From the NCBI GenBank assembly GCA_037893225.1, contig JAZGUH010000379.1, positions 873,001 to 937,000 on the forward strand: a stretch of DNA of 64,000 nucleotides, written 5' to 3'. This DNA comes from Hippasteria phrygiana. Lineage: Eukaryota; Echinodermata; Asteroidea; Valvatida; Goniasteridae. Of the stretch, positions 23,034-64,000 are shown one piece after another. Position 1 is the stretch's first letter. Each line of letters starts with the position of its first letter. Both the position numbers and the translations under genes were made by a program. The notes under the pieces are model-generated. The model was not told the origin of the DNA. It searched no databases and saw nothing but the letters and a program-made list of their open reading frames with translations.

Positions 23034-26000
23034 ATGTTCCAGAAATCCAAGCCTGTTCACATGAAAGGTACGGCCTCGCTGCTGTACAACAATCTGACCG
23101 TTCTCAGCAGCCCGGAGAAGAACATGACAACGTATGCCGTGGTGCATAAATCCGTGGTTTGTATGGCGAGTTGTGCCAGCGATACCTCCAATGTCAGTCA
23201 CAAGCAAGTTGCCTGTAAAGACCCATCTCCTACACCGCAAAGCACCATGATTCTGCAGGTAAAATGCTGCATTCTTCCTTCCAAAAAGGGCCTTATTAGG
23301 TACCAAATGTGTTGGGGGGTGGGTTAAAACGGGGTTTACGAAACTGGTGTGTATTTTGTAGGCTAGTACTTGTTTCAGTTTTTAAAGTCAGAATTTATGA
23401 AAATCATATTGGATGGTGGTTACCATGGCAACAAGGTTTGCATTCTTACTGGCAGTGTGAAATAATCACTAACTTTTTTGGAATGTAATATTTGAATAAA
23501 AATACCATTTCAGTTCACAGAATATGAAATTTGTAATATATTTTCTCTTAAAAATTAGCAGATGTTGTGTGGGTGGGGCCGGGGGGGGGGGGGGGGGGGG
23601 GAGTTGTGGATCGAACGAGTGTAACTGTATAGTAAATGAATGTATTTCCTTTTGCATTTTTTTAAATATAAAAATTGTTGACTAATTTGTGTTTGCTTTT
23701 GAATTTGATTTCTTAGATGTTTTTTCCATCTTATTTTTTACTGTTCTTTGATCCAGGCTAAATTTTGTCAGTTACCATCTCGGACATTGCTGGTTCTTTG
23801 CTATCAGAGAGGAATTCAGGTATGACGTGTTTAACTATATTCATGAAATATTTCTTTCCTCTATCTCCAATCCCTTCCATTTTTTTTTGGGGGGGGGGGG
23901 GGTGTTGTTTTGCTTTTTTGCTTTTGTTTAAGCTGACTCAGTTTGTTAATTTCACAAAGCAGGGGAAATAAAAAAAAGTTTCTGAACACCTGGTTGCAAA
24001 GTTGTTTGGTAGCCATTTTTAAAAGATTATAATTCTTAGTTATCCCTGTCTACTGGACCTGTTGCTGTCTATAAGTAGTAAAATCTAGGCAGTAGTATTA
24101 TCACTTATACCGATAACAAAAAATCAAATGTTTTTGTTTCATCAGGTGTTTGAACCAGACGGCTCTGCCCTGGTTTTCTGGCATGCGCTCATCCACATTG
24201 ATCCAACTGTAGGTAAGTAAGACATTCAGGTCTTTTGTCAATTAACGTTCCCATGTCAAATATGGAATTTACCCAAACATTTAGCCTCCATTTCTCAACA
24301 AGGCTGATGTCCCATACCATCTGTCATTTGGAAGCTAGACTATAGTAATGAATTTCTGTTTCTTTTTTTGTCAATCTTGTAACGCACAGGAATGGCATTT
24401 GCAAGAGGCATAGCAGCTGTTCATGATAGCTACATTGCTATAGGTAAGCAGTGGCATTGTATGTTTATTAATAGGAGAATGCAGGGGTGGGTGGGTGGGA
24501 GGGGCAGGGGCAGATAGAGGGGGGATAGACGATTAAAAGGCAAGGTTTTAAGCACCACCGGTCCTACTCAACCGATTTAAGTGTTGGTCTGGTGGTCTTG
24601 AGAGTTTAGAATCTGTTCAAGAATTATCCTCTATTTAGATCTGGGCCCAGGAAAACTGTAAGGGTGGTAGGGTTGGCAATTCACAATTTCGCCAACCCCC
24701 ACCACCTCTGTTGTAGCCCTTGACCTAGAGTGGCTTTTAGCCTTGTATCGAGTGAATTCCATAAAACAATGACCCTGTAAAATTGACATTTTCACTCATT
24801 GCTAGGTACCTCTACAGCTGAGATTCTGATCTTCAACGTACCGTCTCGAGGTACCAATGTGACGTTGTCGGAAACCCTAACTGGCCACTCCTATGCCATC
24901 AGTGCTGTAGCTGGTGATGGGTCTATCATGGCCTCGGCTGATGACTCTGGGTGTATCATGGTGTGGCAGGCTGGCCAGAACTTCACCAGGGTCTGCCGGA
25001 TTAATGGTGGCGGGTATAAAGCTCAACAGGCTTACTTCTTTCCACAAGAGAAGCTTTAACCCTAACCCTGCCAGACGCAGCACAGTGCATCTGTGCTGAC
25101 AGCTTCACCTTGCTACACTCTGCACACAAGTCAATGTGACAAAGTATGCAATCTGATGCGTCTGGAAGGGTTTCTAGCCAAAATACCCTGGAGGGTTAGG
25201 GTTAATGTCTTTAAAAATAGCATGTATAAAATAAGTCTGCTTCTTTTAGTCAACTCTTTCAGTACCATGTACCTGGCACACAGTAAACCAATCCATTAAG
25301 TCCCGCCCCCTTAATTGTGTTAACCAATCACAGCAGCGTGAGCCACACATACGAACACACATTATGGATTCGGACAATAGTCGCAGCTGCAGTTGGTCAA
25401 TATGGTTAATATGGCCAGTGCATTAGTCTGTTGACCAGTTGACCCTCGGATTCTACACAGTTCAAGATATCCCATGTACAAGACCGAATGGAATCAACAC
25501 ATCGACAAGACACACAACTATTCTAATCAAGATATTTGAAAAGTACAGTATAACCCCCTATGTTCCCGAACTGGTTATTAGGCTGTGGGGTTAATGTTAA
25601 GTAGTGCAAATGAAGAATTTTCTGTCCTTGTAAATTAATTTGTGGCTTAAAACGATTCTGAATTCGTTTGCTATTTTCAGGGCGACTTGTTCTTCAGTAT
25701 GTTTATTTGATGGCTTGGTGATCGGTGGCTTTGGGTCGGGTCATATCAGAGTGTTTGATGCTATGAAGGGAACGCTAGTCTCTGAAATCTGTGCACATGC
25801 CAAGTGGATACATGCTATTGATATAGCAGCAACAGCAGGCCTGGTAAGATCAACACTAGATTCAGGTTACATCTAGCCCTAACCCCTGTCGTACTTTTAC
25901 TGGGAAGTGTCCTCACAACCTGTCAAAAATCTAACACTGTGCAGTATACCTATGGCACATTCTTTGTACTAAGACAAATTGGGGCATCATAGCTCCATGT

Positions 26001-27250
26001 AAAGTAATGGTGCCAAGTCGCTACAGTCCCGAACCCATCAAAATACAGCACAACATATGGTGTTGGAATTTGGCAGATTCAGGACGGTTAGAGATGGCGT
26101 TAATCAAAACTGACTGATATCCTTTGCTGCAACCTGAGCCTATGTAATCACTTGAACCTCTATTTTATTTATTATTTTTGAATTATGTATTTAAAAAGAA
26201 TTTTTTTTTTAGATTCTCTAGCATTGTTAGAGATTAATGTAAAAATTAAGTCTGCATATTTTCTACAAGCAAAGACTGCCTGCCCAAAATTCTTCTTGCC
26301 CATTCATTGGACAGACACTGCTTTTGTAACTGCAGTTTAAATGGCCATTGATTGAAGTTCATCTTGAATGCGAATAGTTTATGATTTGCCCTCTATACAA
26401 ACCGGCAAATATTGAAAATATTTTGCTTTTGAGAAACAGGCAGTATCTCCTAAATTTATCTGTAAATATCAAGCGACATTCTAATTCCACTTATTTCCAG
26501 TATTTTTAAAAATTAATTCTGGTTGAAAAATTGAGAGAGTTGGATGTTTCCTTAATTGACCAATAATTTGTGACGACAATTTTTCCTTTTCACCGCAGCT
26601 CCTTTCAACCTCTGAGGATACCTTCATCAGGGTGTGGTCGATATCCAAAGATGGGGATGTAACTCAGGTATAAAAATCACAATTTTCTCACTTTTTGAAG
26701 ATAGTATTAGTCTTGTCATTAACACCTTTAGCTTATCAGCACTAAAAGACTTGTAGTATGCTTAGGTGGTTCTAGATATGTGTTACGTTGGTAAAAAGAA
26801 AATGTTGGAAAATTGAGAGACTGTCATCATGAGATAGAGCACTTATCAATTTTCTTTTTCACTCAAAAGTGCATACAGTGCTTGTCATAAAAAAAGTATT
26901 GAGTGTGATATTAGTTTTAGAAATTAGCTTTACAGAAAGATTTTATTAAGTGGTATTTAAAATCCTAAAATCACTAAGCACTCATTGATTTATGACTCGT
27001 GACCTCAGTAAATTTCAGAACATTTCAGAACATAAAAAAATCACAACCATGTTTCTATTTTTCTCTGAATAGCTCAAGTCCATTCTAAGTATTGAACGTG
27101 GGATTTTATTTCCAGATTCAGTTGATGTTCAGTGAGAGCGTTACAGACACACAGCTGACCGGAGCTCAGTTTACAAATAAAAGTGGACGGAGTTTCACCC
27201 TGTCTGGCTATGATCTGAACGAGGTGGTCTGCTACAACCAAAAGATGTAA
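23034..27250 (+). CDS. WDR54: WD repeat-containing protein 54, 8 coding exons
   Basis: A small WD40 beta-propeller protein; the vertebrate orthologue has been linked to EGFR/ERK signalling, but its exact role is poorly defined. Exons: 23034-23258, 23757-23819, 24146-24212, 24390-24443, 24806-25013, 25681-25843, 26599-26667, 27116-27250; GT-AG, phases match, 327 aa (human 334). Landmarks shared with the orthologue, in order: LYNNLTVL near the N-terminus; RTLLVL..RGIQ; FARGIAA; GTS..EILIFNVP; LTGHS.AI; ADDSG.I.VW; GG.GSGHIRVFDA; AHAKWIHAIDIA; STSEDTF.RVWSIS; then TDTQLTGAQF..SGRSF.LSGYDLNEV at the C-terminus. A transposon lies only about 45 bp past the exon 5 donor. It is divergent from ZDHHC16. 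Confidence 0.96.
23581..23902. repeat. two poly(G) tracts in WDR54 introns
   Basis: G21 at 23581-23601 in intron 1 and G14 at 23889-23902 in intron 2, the latter directly after a T-run. Confidence 0.9.
24630..24774 (+). repeat. interspersed repeat family R4, copy 1
   Basis: A 145-bp unit with CTCTATTTAGATCTGG, CAGGAAAACTGTAAG, CCACCACCTCTGTTG and GTGGCTTTTAGCCTTGTA. Other copies: 57699-57841 (+) and 47896-48036 (-). It lies in WDR54 intron 4. Confidence 0.75.
25060..25201 (+). mobile_element. TTAA-flanked telomere-like-ended MITE, copy 2
   Basis: A 142-bp element, TTAA|CCCTAACCCTG..AGGGTTAGGG|TTAA. The internal ACCCTGGAGGG segment is the intact form of the site used by a nested insertion in the 55-kb copy. 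It lies in WDR54 intron 5. Confidence 0.9.
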
Positions 27251-27281
27251 TTGGGACCAGTTAAAACATGGTACACGTAAT

Positions 27282-27287
27282 AATAAA
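27282..27287 (+). terminator. candidate WDR54 polyadenylation signal
   Basis: AATAAA 32 bases after the WDR54 stop codon, implying a very short 3' UTR if used. Confidence 0.55.
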
Positions 27288-29195
27288 ATATGCAGGGGAC
27301 CAGGCAAGAATGAACCAGTAGTATGTCGTTTCAATGTCAGGGGTGAGATTAGCAAAAAATGAAAAATCCCCGAAATCCACTAGGACCCCAGATTAACATG
27401 TAGTTTGTATTTGCCTAAAGGCACCCCCTTAAAATATCCACTTTTACAGGTAAAAAGCACCTTTAGGACAACACCTCAGGAATTCCAGAGTGCAAAAGAG
27501 ATTCTGAAATCACGAACAATCCGGACAAATCTCATTTCATGTGCCTTGTGTCAGCTGTAGTGGGCCCACAACTTGGGCGTCATGCACATCGTACCCATCC
27601 TGCAGTGATATTATGCAATCATCAAAGTTTGATGTGGACACTCACTGTTGCTTTAAGTCATTCGCCTACACATGAGCCCAATGCAATGTTTGGAACCAGA
27701 ATACATTCTAAACTGCATGTGTTTGGAACCAGTTGCCGCGGCAACCGACGTCAGACTTCGGTACTCTATTTGATGGCACTGCTAATCTTTGTCCATTTTA
27801 GGTAGAAGACCGTAAACAGTAAGCACAACGAAGTGCACGCTAACCGCACAAGTAGAATTTGCTTCATTTTAGTGACAATAGAAACTTGGACGCGCATTTC
27901 AAAATTTTCCGAATCTTCCCGTCTATTTTGAGTAGAAAATGACATCGAAAGGGTTCAGTGGTAGCCGGTGAGTACATCTACAAGTGACCACAACAAATGC
28001 TCATTTAGGAAATCGGCATTTGTATTCTTCAAATATTATTCAGTTTTATTCTTTTCAGATATTGTGCAAATGTAGTTCTTGAACAAGAGCATTCTGCAAC
28101 ACACACTTCATTTTCAAATTCCGATTGTAGCTCGTTCATAGCAGTCAAAGGTAGCTCTATTCTTGTATGTATTTTAGTTTTGAAGATATATTTATTGTAT
28201 ATGTATATATTGACCTTGTGATAGTACACATGTACTGTTCTATATTTTTGTTTTAAATAGCTCGAACTAGCAGAAAAAGATTCACCTTGTTAAAAATCAG
28301 ATTAAATTCTAAATATGCAACATTAACAGAATTGAGTGAAGAACAAGTACTTAATGAAAACTTAACTCGTGGAATATTATGGAATCACTTCTTTATTAAA
28401 CTGGATAATGTACTATGAAAACAGCAGGATTTCAGCAAACAGCTGATCTGAGAAAAAACAATTCTACAACAGAAAAGTAATTTACATTTAATGTGTCTCA
28501 CTTTAAAGAATCTGGATAGCAAAACTTTTTTCCCCAAGTTAAAAAATATGTTTATCATTGCATGTTTCAACAGTTTTGTGTTCTAGATACCGAACAATTA
28601 CCTTAATCCTTACAATGTTCCTTTGCTTGGCATTTTGTCTCAAATAACATTAATGTAAAGTGTTTTAAACAAATGTGATGTGAAATAAATTGGAAAATTT
28701 CCCTCAACTCTCAATTCTGACTACACCCACTTTAAACCGGTTTTGATCAGCGACAAATGTCCGAGTGAACAGGTTTAGAAATTCTTGCTTTTGGTTAAAA
28801 AGTCTTTACAACTTCCTAGGGCTTCTTTACAAATAAACATTTATAATTATTGTTGTTACTATATCCATGGGTGATGTTGAAGTTTTTAGAAAGCATCCAA
28901 CAAAAATAAAAAATACATGCTAATTTACTCGAACCAACATAATTTACAAAATTGGCATATGACATTCCAAAGAATTGTTTCTGGTAACTTCCAAACATGG
29001 ATCGACTATTTACAGTAACTGAAAATTTTAAAATTCATGATTTTTTTCAATTGTATACATTTGGCTTCCCCTAAACTTATAAGGTAAGCCTCCAAAAGCC
29101 TAGTTTGACCTGTCCATACCTTTCTGTTAGTGTCGCAAAACCCTCGACTACAATAGGTTTCTCCAAGTTTCCCCTATAACTTTCATTCCATTCCA
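27288..29195. other. spacer between WDR54 and SNRNP200 3' ends
   Basis: AT-rich spacer between convergent genes. Scattered short frames only; I see no gene, RNA or defined repeat. Confidence 0.5.
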
Positions 29196-29201
29196 TTTAT
29201 T
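29196..29201 (-). terminator. candidate SNRNP200 polyadenylation signal
   Basis: TTTATT on the plus strand is AATAAA on the minus strand, about 220 bases beyond the SNRNP200 stop. Confidence 0.5.
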
Positions 29202-29422
29202 GCCATTTGTAACATTAAATTTTTAAAATGTAGAGCTGCATTTTTTTTGTAAAGAGAAAAAGTTTCACACAGAAATCTGGGAAGTAACGAGAAATTTCTG
29301 AAAGGCGACATGGAAAGCATGAATAAATGAACTCTTGGGTCTAAATACATTCTGTACATTGTGAATCCAGTCATGCATAGCTGTAAAACATCTAAGCATG
29401 CAAAACTCCCTTCCAAGACGGT

Positions 29423-59799
<30,377 letters not shown>

Positions 59800-59935
59800 C
59801 TTGGTCGCGATGCTCAAAATGAATGAAAACGCGTGGTATACGTTTACGGTTTTATACGGCCGGTCAGCGTTTGCATTGTTACCCCCTCTGGGCTGTTGTC
59901 ATTCCAGAGGGCGGATAAAAAACTCTACTTGCAAG

Positions 59936-60139
59936 CTAGTCTTGGTTCCAAGACGTCCTTAGCGCGGTGCGACGTACAGCGCGCACGGCAGCGCCCTCTA
60001 TAGCTACTACACACACACACACACACACACGCCATCGCAAGGCAAAATTAGCGATTTGGCCCTGGCGTGTGTGTGTAGCGAGAGGGCGCTGTCGGCCGCA
60101 CCGCTAGCCGCGCTAAGGACGTCTTGGAACCAAGACTAG
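59936..60139. mobile_element. foldback element upstream of SNRNP200
   Basis: Arms CTAGTCTTGGTTCCAAGACG.. and ..CGTCTTGGAACCAAGACTAG, continuing through GCGCGG/CCGCGC and AGCGCCCTCT/AGAGGGCGCT. A (CA)n/(GT)n microsatellite sits near the centre (60008-60029). It begins 137 bp upstream of the SNRNP200 start codon, in the presumed promoter. Confidence 0.85.
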
Positions 60140-60770
60140 TACTTGCGCTTCTTGACAGGATTTTGTAAACGTTGAAGATTTTATTTCTTTCTGTAAGTAC
60201 AATATTTATGATTATGAATGATTATTTTTCGTTGACACGATTGACAGAAGTTTCTGGACCAACATTCATTTGTATTTTAATTATGCGACTTTATATGCAT
60301 GCTTTATTGACTGATTAATGTTAACGTTACACATCGAGCGATCAGCGGCGGTGGGCTGGCGAGGGAGGCGGCGGTGGGCTGGCGAGGGAGGGGCCGGTGG
60401 TCATGGGGGGGGGGGGGGGATGGGGGGTATAGGTACGGTACGTACCGACCGGCCGGGGAGGGGTTTTGCTGTTCCAATCCCAGCATAACTAGCACTTGGA
60501 TGGGGGAGTTGGTTACACCATGGTTACACATCGTAATAATTAGCGATTGTGTAGTGTAGGACCATGGAGAAATAAGGAAACAAAAATCCACTTTTAGGTT
60601 AATGGAATTGCCAAACTAGTTAGCGACATTCCGTTGATAAAGGGCAGGGTTTTAGTTTTTGAGGAAAATTTTGGGGTAAAGCGGCGATGAAGACGACAAA
60701 ATGCAACTCGATAATAAAAGATGGCGATCACCGCGACGCACAGTAAACACGCAAAACCGCGTTGATTCGC
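60140..60770. other. spacer between SNRNP200 and SPR
   Basis: Contains two direct copies of GCGGTGGGCTGGCGAGGGAGG (near 60349 and 60371; each shown unit is 20-21 bases) and a G15 run at 60405-60419. GC-rich, possibly promoter-associated. No gene seen. Confidence 0.45.
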
Positions 60771-61028
60771 ATTAGCCTTTTATAGAGGTATAGCGGACAC
60801 AATAGAAGAGGGCGCTATTTGATTTGGGTATACCTTTTGTTAAACCACAGGAAATTTCAAAGGTGAAGATTAGGCATGATCTATGGATTGTACTATGGAT
60901 TGCACTTTAACTCAAAACAATATCTGATTCTGACTTTCACTGGAATTTGTGTTTTCACAAAATGTTTACCCAAATCAAATAGCGCCCTCCTAGTCTTATT
61001 GTGTCCGCCATACCTCTAAAAGGCTAAT
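60771..61028. mobile_element. 258-bp MITE with about 60-bp inverted ends
   Basis: ATTAGCCTTTTATAGAGGTA..GCGGACACAAT..GGGCGCTATTTGATTTGGGTA at the left and its complement at the right (CCCAAATCAAATAGCGCCC..ATTGTGTCCGCC..AAAAGGCTAAT). It lies about 0.5 kb upstream of SPR. Confidence 0.85.
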
Positions 61029-61299
61029 GGCAACTGCAGTAAAGCGTGTAAGAAAATTGCATTTTCTACCGCAATAAACTGTTCAAAATTACAAAAAAAG
61101 ATGTCAAAAGAATTAAGAGAAGTTTGCTTTAGGTTAAAAAGGTCATTTTGGAATGAGAAAAAATACCCTTGACTCTATTTTGATCAAAACTAGGGGTTCT
61201 ACACTACACAACCGCCGTAATATTTCCACAAACAGGCAAAGGATACCTATTTTATTATTGTTTCTAGATCATGTATAAAAACATTCAGTAAAAATAGGC

Positions 61300-61465
61300 C
61301 TGGGCCCTACCACCGCCATCCCCACCCTACTCCATCGTCATGCCATCCCCACACCCCCACCACACCCCACACCCCTCCCTCACCCTGCCACAAGTTCAAG
61401 AATCTGTTGTTACCATATTCATCAAGATTTGTTGAAAAAGGTTTTTTTGTTTTTTTTACCACAGG
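61300..61465 (+). promoter_or_regulatory. C-rich stretch and likely splice acceptor before SPR coding exon
   Basis: A C/A-rich run (61306-61390, many CCCCACC units) is followed by a T-rich tract and ACCACAG at about 61459-61465, a good 3' splice site 39 bases before the SPR ATG. This suggests a non-coding first exon further upstream that I cannot locate. Confidence 0.45.
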
Positions 61466-61503
61466 TCATATTGTTGCTATTCCCCGTGGGATCACGCCAC
61501 ATC

Positions 61504-62313
61504 ATGGCTTCTCTTCCTCAAGTATTTGGAGTTCCAATGTTCTGCATTATAACAGGAGCAAGCAGAGGTATGGGGCGAGAGATTGCACTGAGCCTTAGCA
61601 CTAAACTTGGAGAGAAGTCATTAATAGCCCTGACTGCACGGTCTTCGGCTGATCTTGAAGACACCTGCACACAGCTGTCAACTTGTGCTCCGGTGGTGAC
61701 AGTTAAGACGGTCAAAGGAGACCTTAGTGATGAAATGGAAGCTGAAGAGACCATTAATGGTTTGTTTGAAGGGGTCGACAGCTCCAAGTACCAGCACGCA
61801 ATGCTCATTCACAACGCCGGCTCTCTAGGTGAGATGTCTAACGTTCGGGATCTCGGCGCCGACCTGCAGACTCTGCGGAAGTACTTTACATGCAACGTGA
61901 CCTCCTTCATTGCACTTAGTTCCAAGTTCCTGAAGGTATTCCCGAAGCGAGATGGTTTGCGACGTAGCATCGTTGCCATCTCGTCACTCGCTGCCATTCA
62001 GCCCATGAAGAGCATGAGTCTGTATTGCTCAAGTAAAGCGGCACGAGAGATGCTCATGAAGACGCTAGCAATTGAAGATCCAGATGTAAGGGTTCTGAAT
62101 TATGCACCGGGGGTTCTCAAAACGGCTATGTACGAGGAGGTCATCACAACGGCAGGCGATCCAGAGCTCCGGGAAATGATGGCTGGATTAAAATCAACTC
62201 CTCATTTACTAACACCGGCTGCAACCTGCAAAGTACTCATCAAGGTCTTATCGCAAGACACCTTCGAGTCCGGGGCTCATATCGACTACTATGGTGTTGA
62301 ACAAAACAAGTAA
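61504..62313 (+). CDS. SPR: sepiapterin reductase, single coding exon
   Basis: Short-chain dehydrogenase that makes the last NADPH-dependent reductions in tetrahydrobiopterin synthesis, in the cytosol. 269 aa (human 261). The Rossmann motif TGASRGMG is at 17-24, the NADP-binding Arg lies in LTARS, and HNAGSLG stands where NNAGSLG is usual. The catalytic set is Ser161, Tyr174 and Lys178 (SS..YCSSK). RVLNYAPGVL..TAM follows, and the C-terminal GAHIDYYG carries the substrate-binding Asp. The start at 61504 fits the family length; an in-frame ATG at 61429 lies before a probable splice acceptor and is less likely. The gene is divergent from SNRNP200. Confidence 0.97.
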   Translation: MASLPQVFGVPMFCIITGASRGMGREIALSLSTKLGEKSLIALTARSSADLEDTCTQLSTCAPVVTVKTVKGDLSDEMEAEETINGLFEGVDSSKYQHAMLIHNAGSLGEMSNVRDLGADLQTLRKYFTCNVTSFIALSSKFLKVFPKRDGLRRSIVAISSLAAIQPMKSMSLYCSSKAAREMLMKTLAIEDPDVRVLNYAPGVLKTAMYEEVITTAGDPELREMMAGLKSTPHLLTPAATCKVLIKVLSQDTFESGAHIDYYGVEQNK

Positions 62314-62394
62314 ATTCAGGAGACAGTGATTTGTGTGGTGGCTAGTTATAGGTATCGTTTGGAACCTATTTAGAGCTTTGGTATTATGTTGTAC

Positions 62395-62400
62395 ATTAAA
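62395..62400 (+). terminator. candidate SPR polyadenylation signal (ATTAAA)
   Basis: ATTAAA about 82 bases after the SPR stop. Confidence 0.5.
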
Positions 62401-64000
62401 GAAATGCAACTTTTAAATTATTTATAGTTTTTCGGTCAAATACAGTGGGCCCAGTTAAAAGGGGGCACCTGGAGTCCATCATTTTTTCTTGGGGAAACTT
62501 TATGGAGAAAATATATTAGGCTTGTATTTTTCTGCACAACTGTAATCTTGGTCGGGGGTGGGGGTACCCTTGCGCTGTAGTCATTGATATGTAGTTTCTT
62601 TTCACAACTGCCACAAAGAATGTAAAAACTTTTTCTGTTTTTACGGTTTCCTAAATCCTGAATCAAATTGTGGCCCAGACCAAGGATCGGACCACTGCAG
62701 AACCATTTTCCTGCCGTTAGCATCATATACAGGCACATGCACATAACTCTTGTGTTAAGGGTGTTAAAACTAGCATTTAACTCGATTGTGTATTTTGTGT
62801 CGTCCATAGATTTTTTATTTCCATTGTTTAATAAAATAATTACTTTCTTTTCTGCCGAGGCTGGAAGAGTATAAGGACCAAAAAACCAATCAATTCCTTG
62901 AAGACTTGTTAGCATTTATTCTAAAATAATGTTCATGGGAATTTTACTAAGACTCGTTACCAAATGAACAGTTCAAATGTGACTCACACAAGATAATTTT
63001 ATTTTATATTATTGGATAGCCTTTAGAAAATCACCTAATTGCATTATTCAGTGCTTGTTTCCAACTCTGCAAGCTCTTTATCTCATGGTGCTGGGATTTC
63101 TACATTTAATTATGAGTTTAGGACATTTTTTGAGTTTGTAACTTTTCCTTAATTAAACCATGGTTAAACATTACAAAAGGATTTACAAATGCTGTAGTAA
63201 ATAATTTCAACATTTTTTCGGGGCTCGTCCAACCGATTTTTTTTTGGCCGATTTATTTAGTTTGTAATGTCACAGTTCATTCACTTCAACTGTTTTTGTT
63301 TTAACAGTGGTTGGATGCAGGCGAGCACTTCATACTACTATTTTATTTTGAGGGTACAATTTTTAAAATTAGCCATTTTGTTAAATAGTCATCTAGACAC
63401 ATTACAATTTTTTTACAAATACATATGTAATCTATTTCGTACATGATGCAAATAAATATTAACTCAATATCCCTTCAGTGGGATGGACGAAATGTTTCAG
63501 CTTTTATTCTCTTCCAACATAATGCAGTCCACTTTTGGGGGGGGGGGGTGGTGAGGAGTGAAACTTTGCCCTTTTACAAGATGTACATTAATTCCTAACC
63601 AATGTTATTTTCCAGAATTAGATTTACTCATTTTATTAAATCTTACCGAATGACTGAGCATAGACACCGTCATAAACACTGTTGTTGGATTTCTTTATGA
63701 TGGCTAATCATAGGTACTGCAGTCAACACGATTACACATGATGGCGATCTTGCATTTGTCATTTAAATTCTTAAAAATGTAAGCACAAAAGGAACTAAGA
63801 TGTCTGTAGTATGTCACTTCCAAAGGCAGTTGCCATGGAAATTCAATTTTTTCATCTTTGCAGTGGTCAAATCATCCATTTTGCCCCTTTCATCCAGAGT
63901 ATTTTCGGACTATTTCTTTTAAGCAGCATTTACAAAGCGATTAACCTTTCAGAGAAAAACAATTTCAAAGCTTATGCACATAGGTACATCATCTGTCAAT
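62401..64000. other. spacer downstream of SPR
   Basis: No gene recognised. It contains a G12 run at 63537-63548. A 159-codon minus-strand frame at 62436-62915 has no recognisable motif and is not called. Confidence 0.5.

Noticed and set aside
61429..61503. Upstream in-frame ATG extending SPR by 25 residues
   Set aside because: It precedes a strong polypyrimidine-ACCACAG acceptor and would add a stretch absent from the family; 61504 fits better.
62436..62915. 159-codon minus-strand ORF downstream of SPR
   Set aside because: No motif, no splice sites supporting it, and AT-rich spacer composition.

Overview
The window is invertebrate animal nuclear DNA. Genes are split by many GT-AG introns, AATAAA-type polyadenylation signals follow the stops, and introns and spacers are full of short interspersed and foldback repeats. 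The five recognisable genes encode proteins close in sequence and length to their vertebrate orthologues. With the tRNA-derived SINEs this suggests a marine deuterostome, perhaps an echinoderm; the phylum is inference, not proven.

Layout: 1-7.2 kb is repeat-rich spacer with one Cys-rich ORF fragment on the minus strand. 7.2-12.9 kb holds SLBP, the histone mRNA stem-loop binding protein (+, 6 coding exons, 487 aa). 14.4-19.6 kb holds ZDHHC16, a palmitoyltransferase (-, 8 exons, 392 aa), tail-to-tail with SLBP. 19.7-21.8 kb is a two-armed array of small palindromes. 23.0-27.3 kb holds WDR54 (+, 8 exons, 327 aa), divergent from ZDHHC16. 29.2-59.8 kb is the Brr2 helicase gene SNRNP200 (-, 41 coding exons, 2148 aa). 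61.5-62.4 kb holds the sepiapterin reductase gene SPR (+, one coding exon, 269 aa), divergent from SNRNP200. The rest has no gene I recognise. I rebuilt every exon by hand; phases match throughout, so all five coding sequences are open from start to stop.

The genes do not form a pathway. SLBP serves histone mRNA processing and SNRNP200 the spliceosome; ZDHHC16, WDR54 and SPR are unrelated housekeeping or signalling genes.

The most unusual content is mobile and structural DNA: six TTAA-flanked elements with telomere-like CCCTAA ends, one carrying a second element nested with a 5-bp target duplication; two non-autonomous elements with exact 8-bp duplications (hAT hallmark); foldbacks with hammerhead-ribozyme-like cores in SLBP introns; a perfect 44-bp-arm palindrome; several intronic repeat families used repeatedly inside SNRNP200; a non-LTR retrotransposon 3' remnant; and about fifteen poly(G)/poly(C) runs of 12-30 bases.
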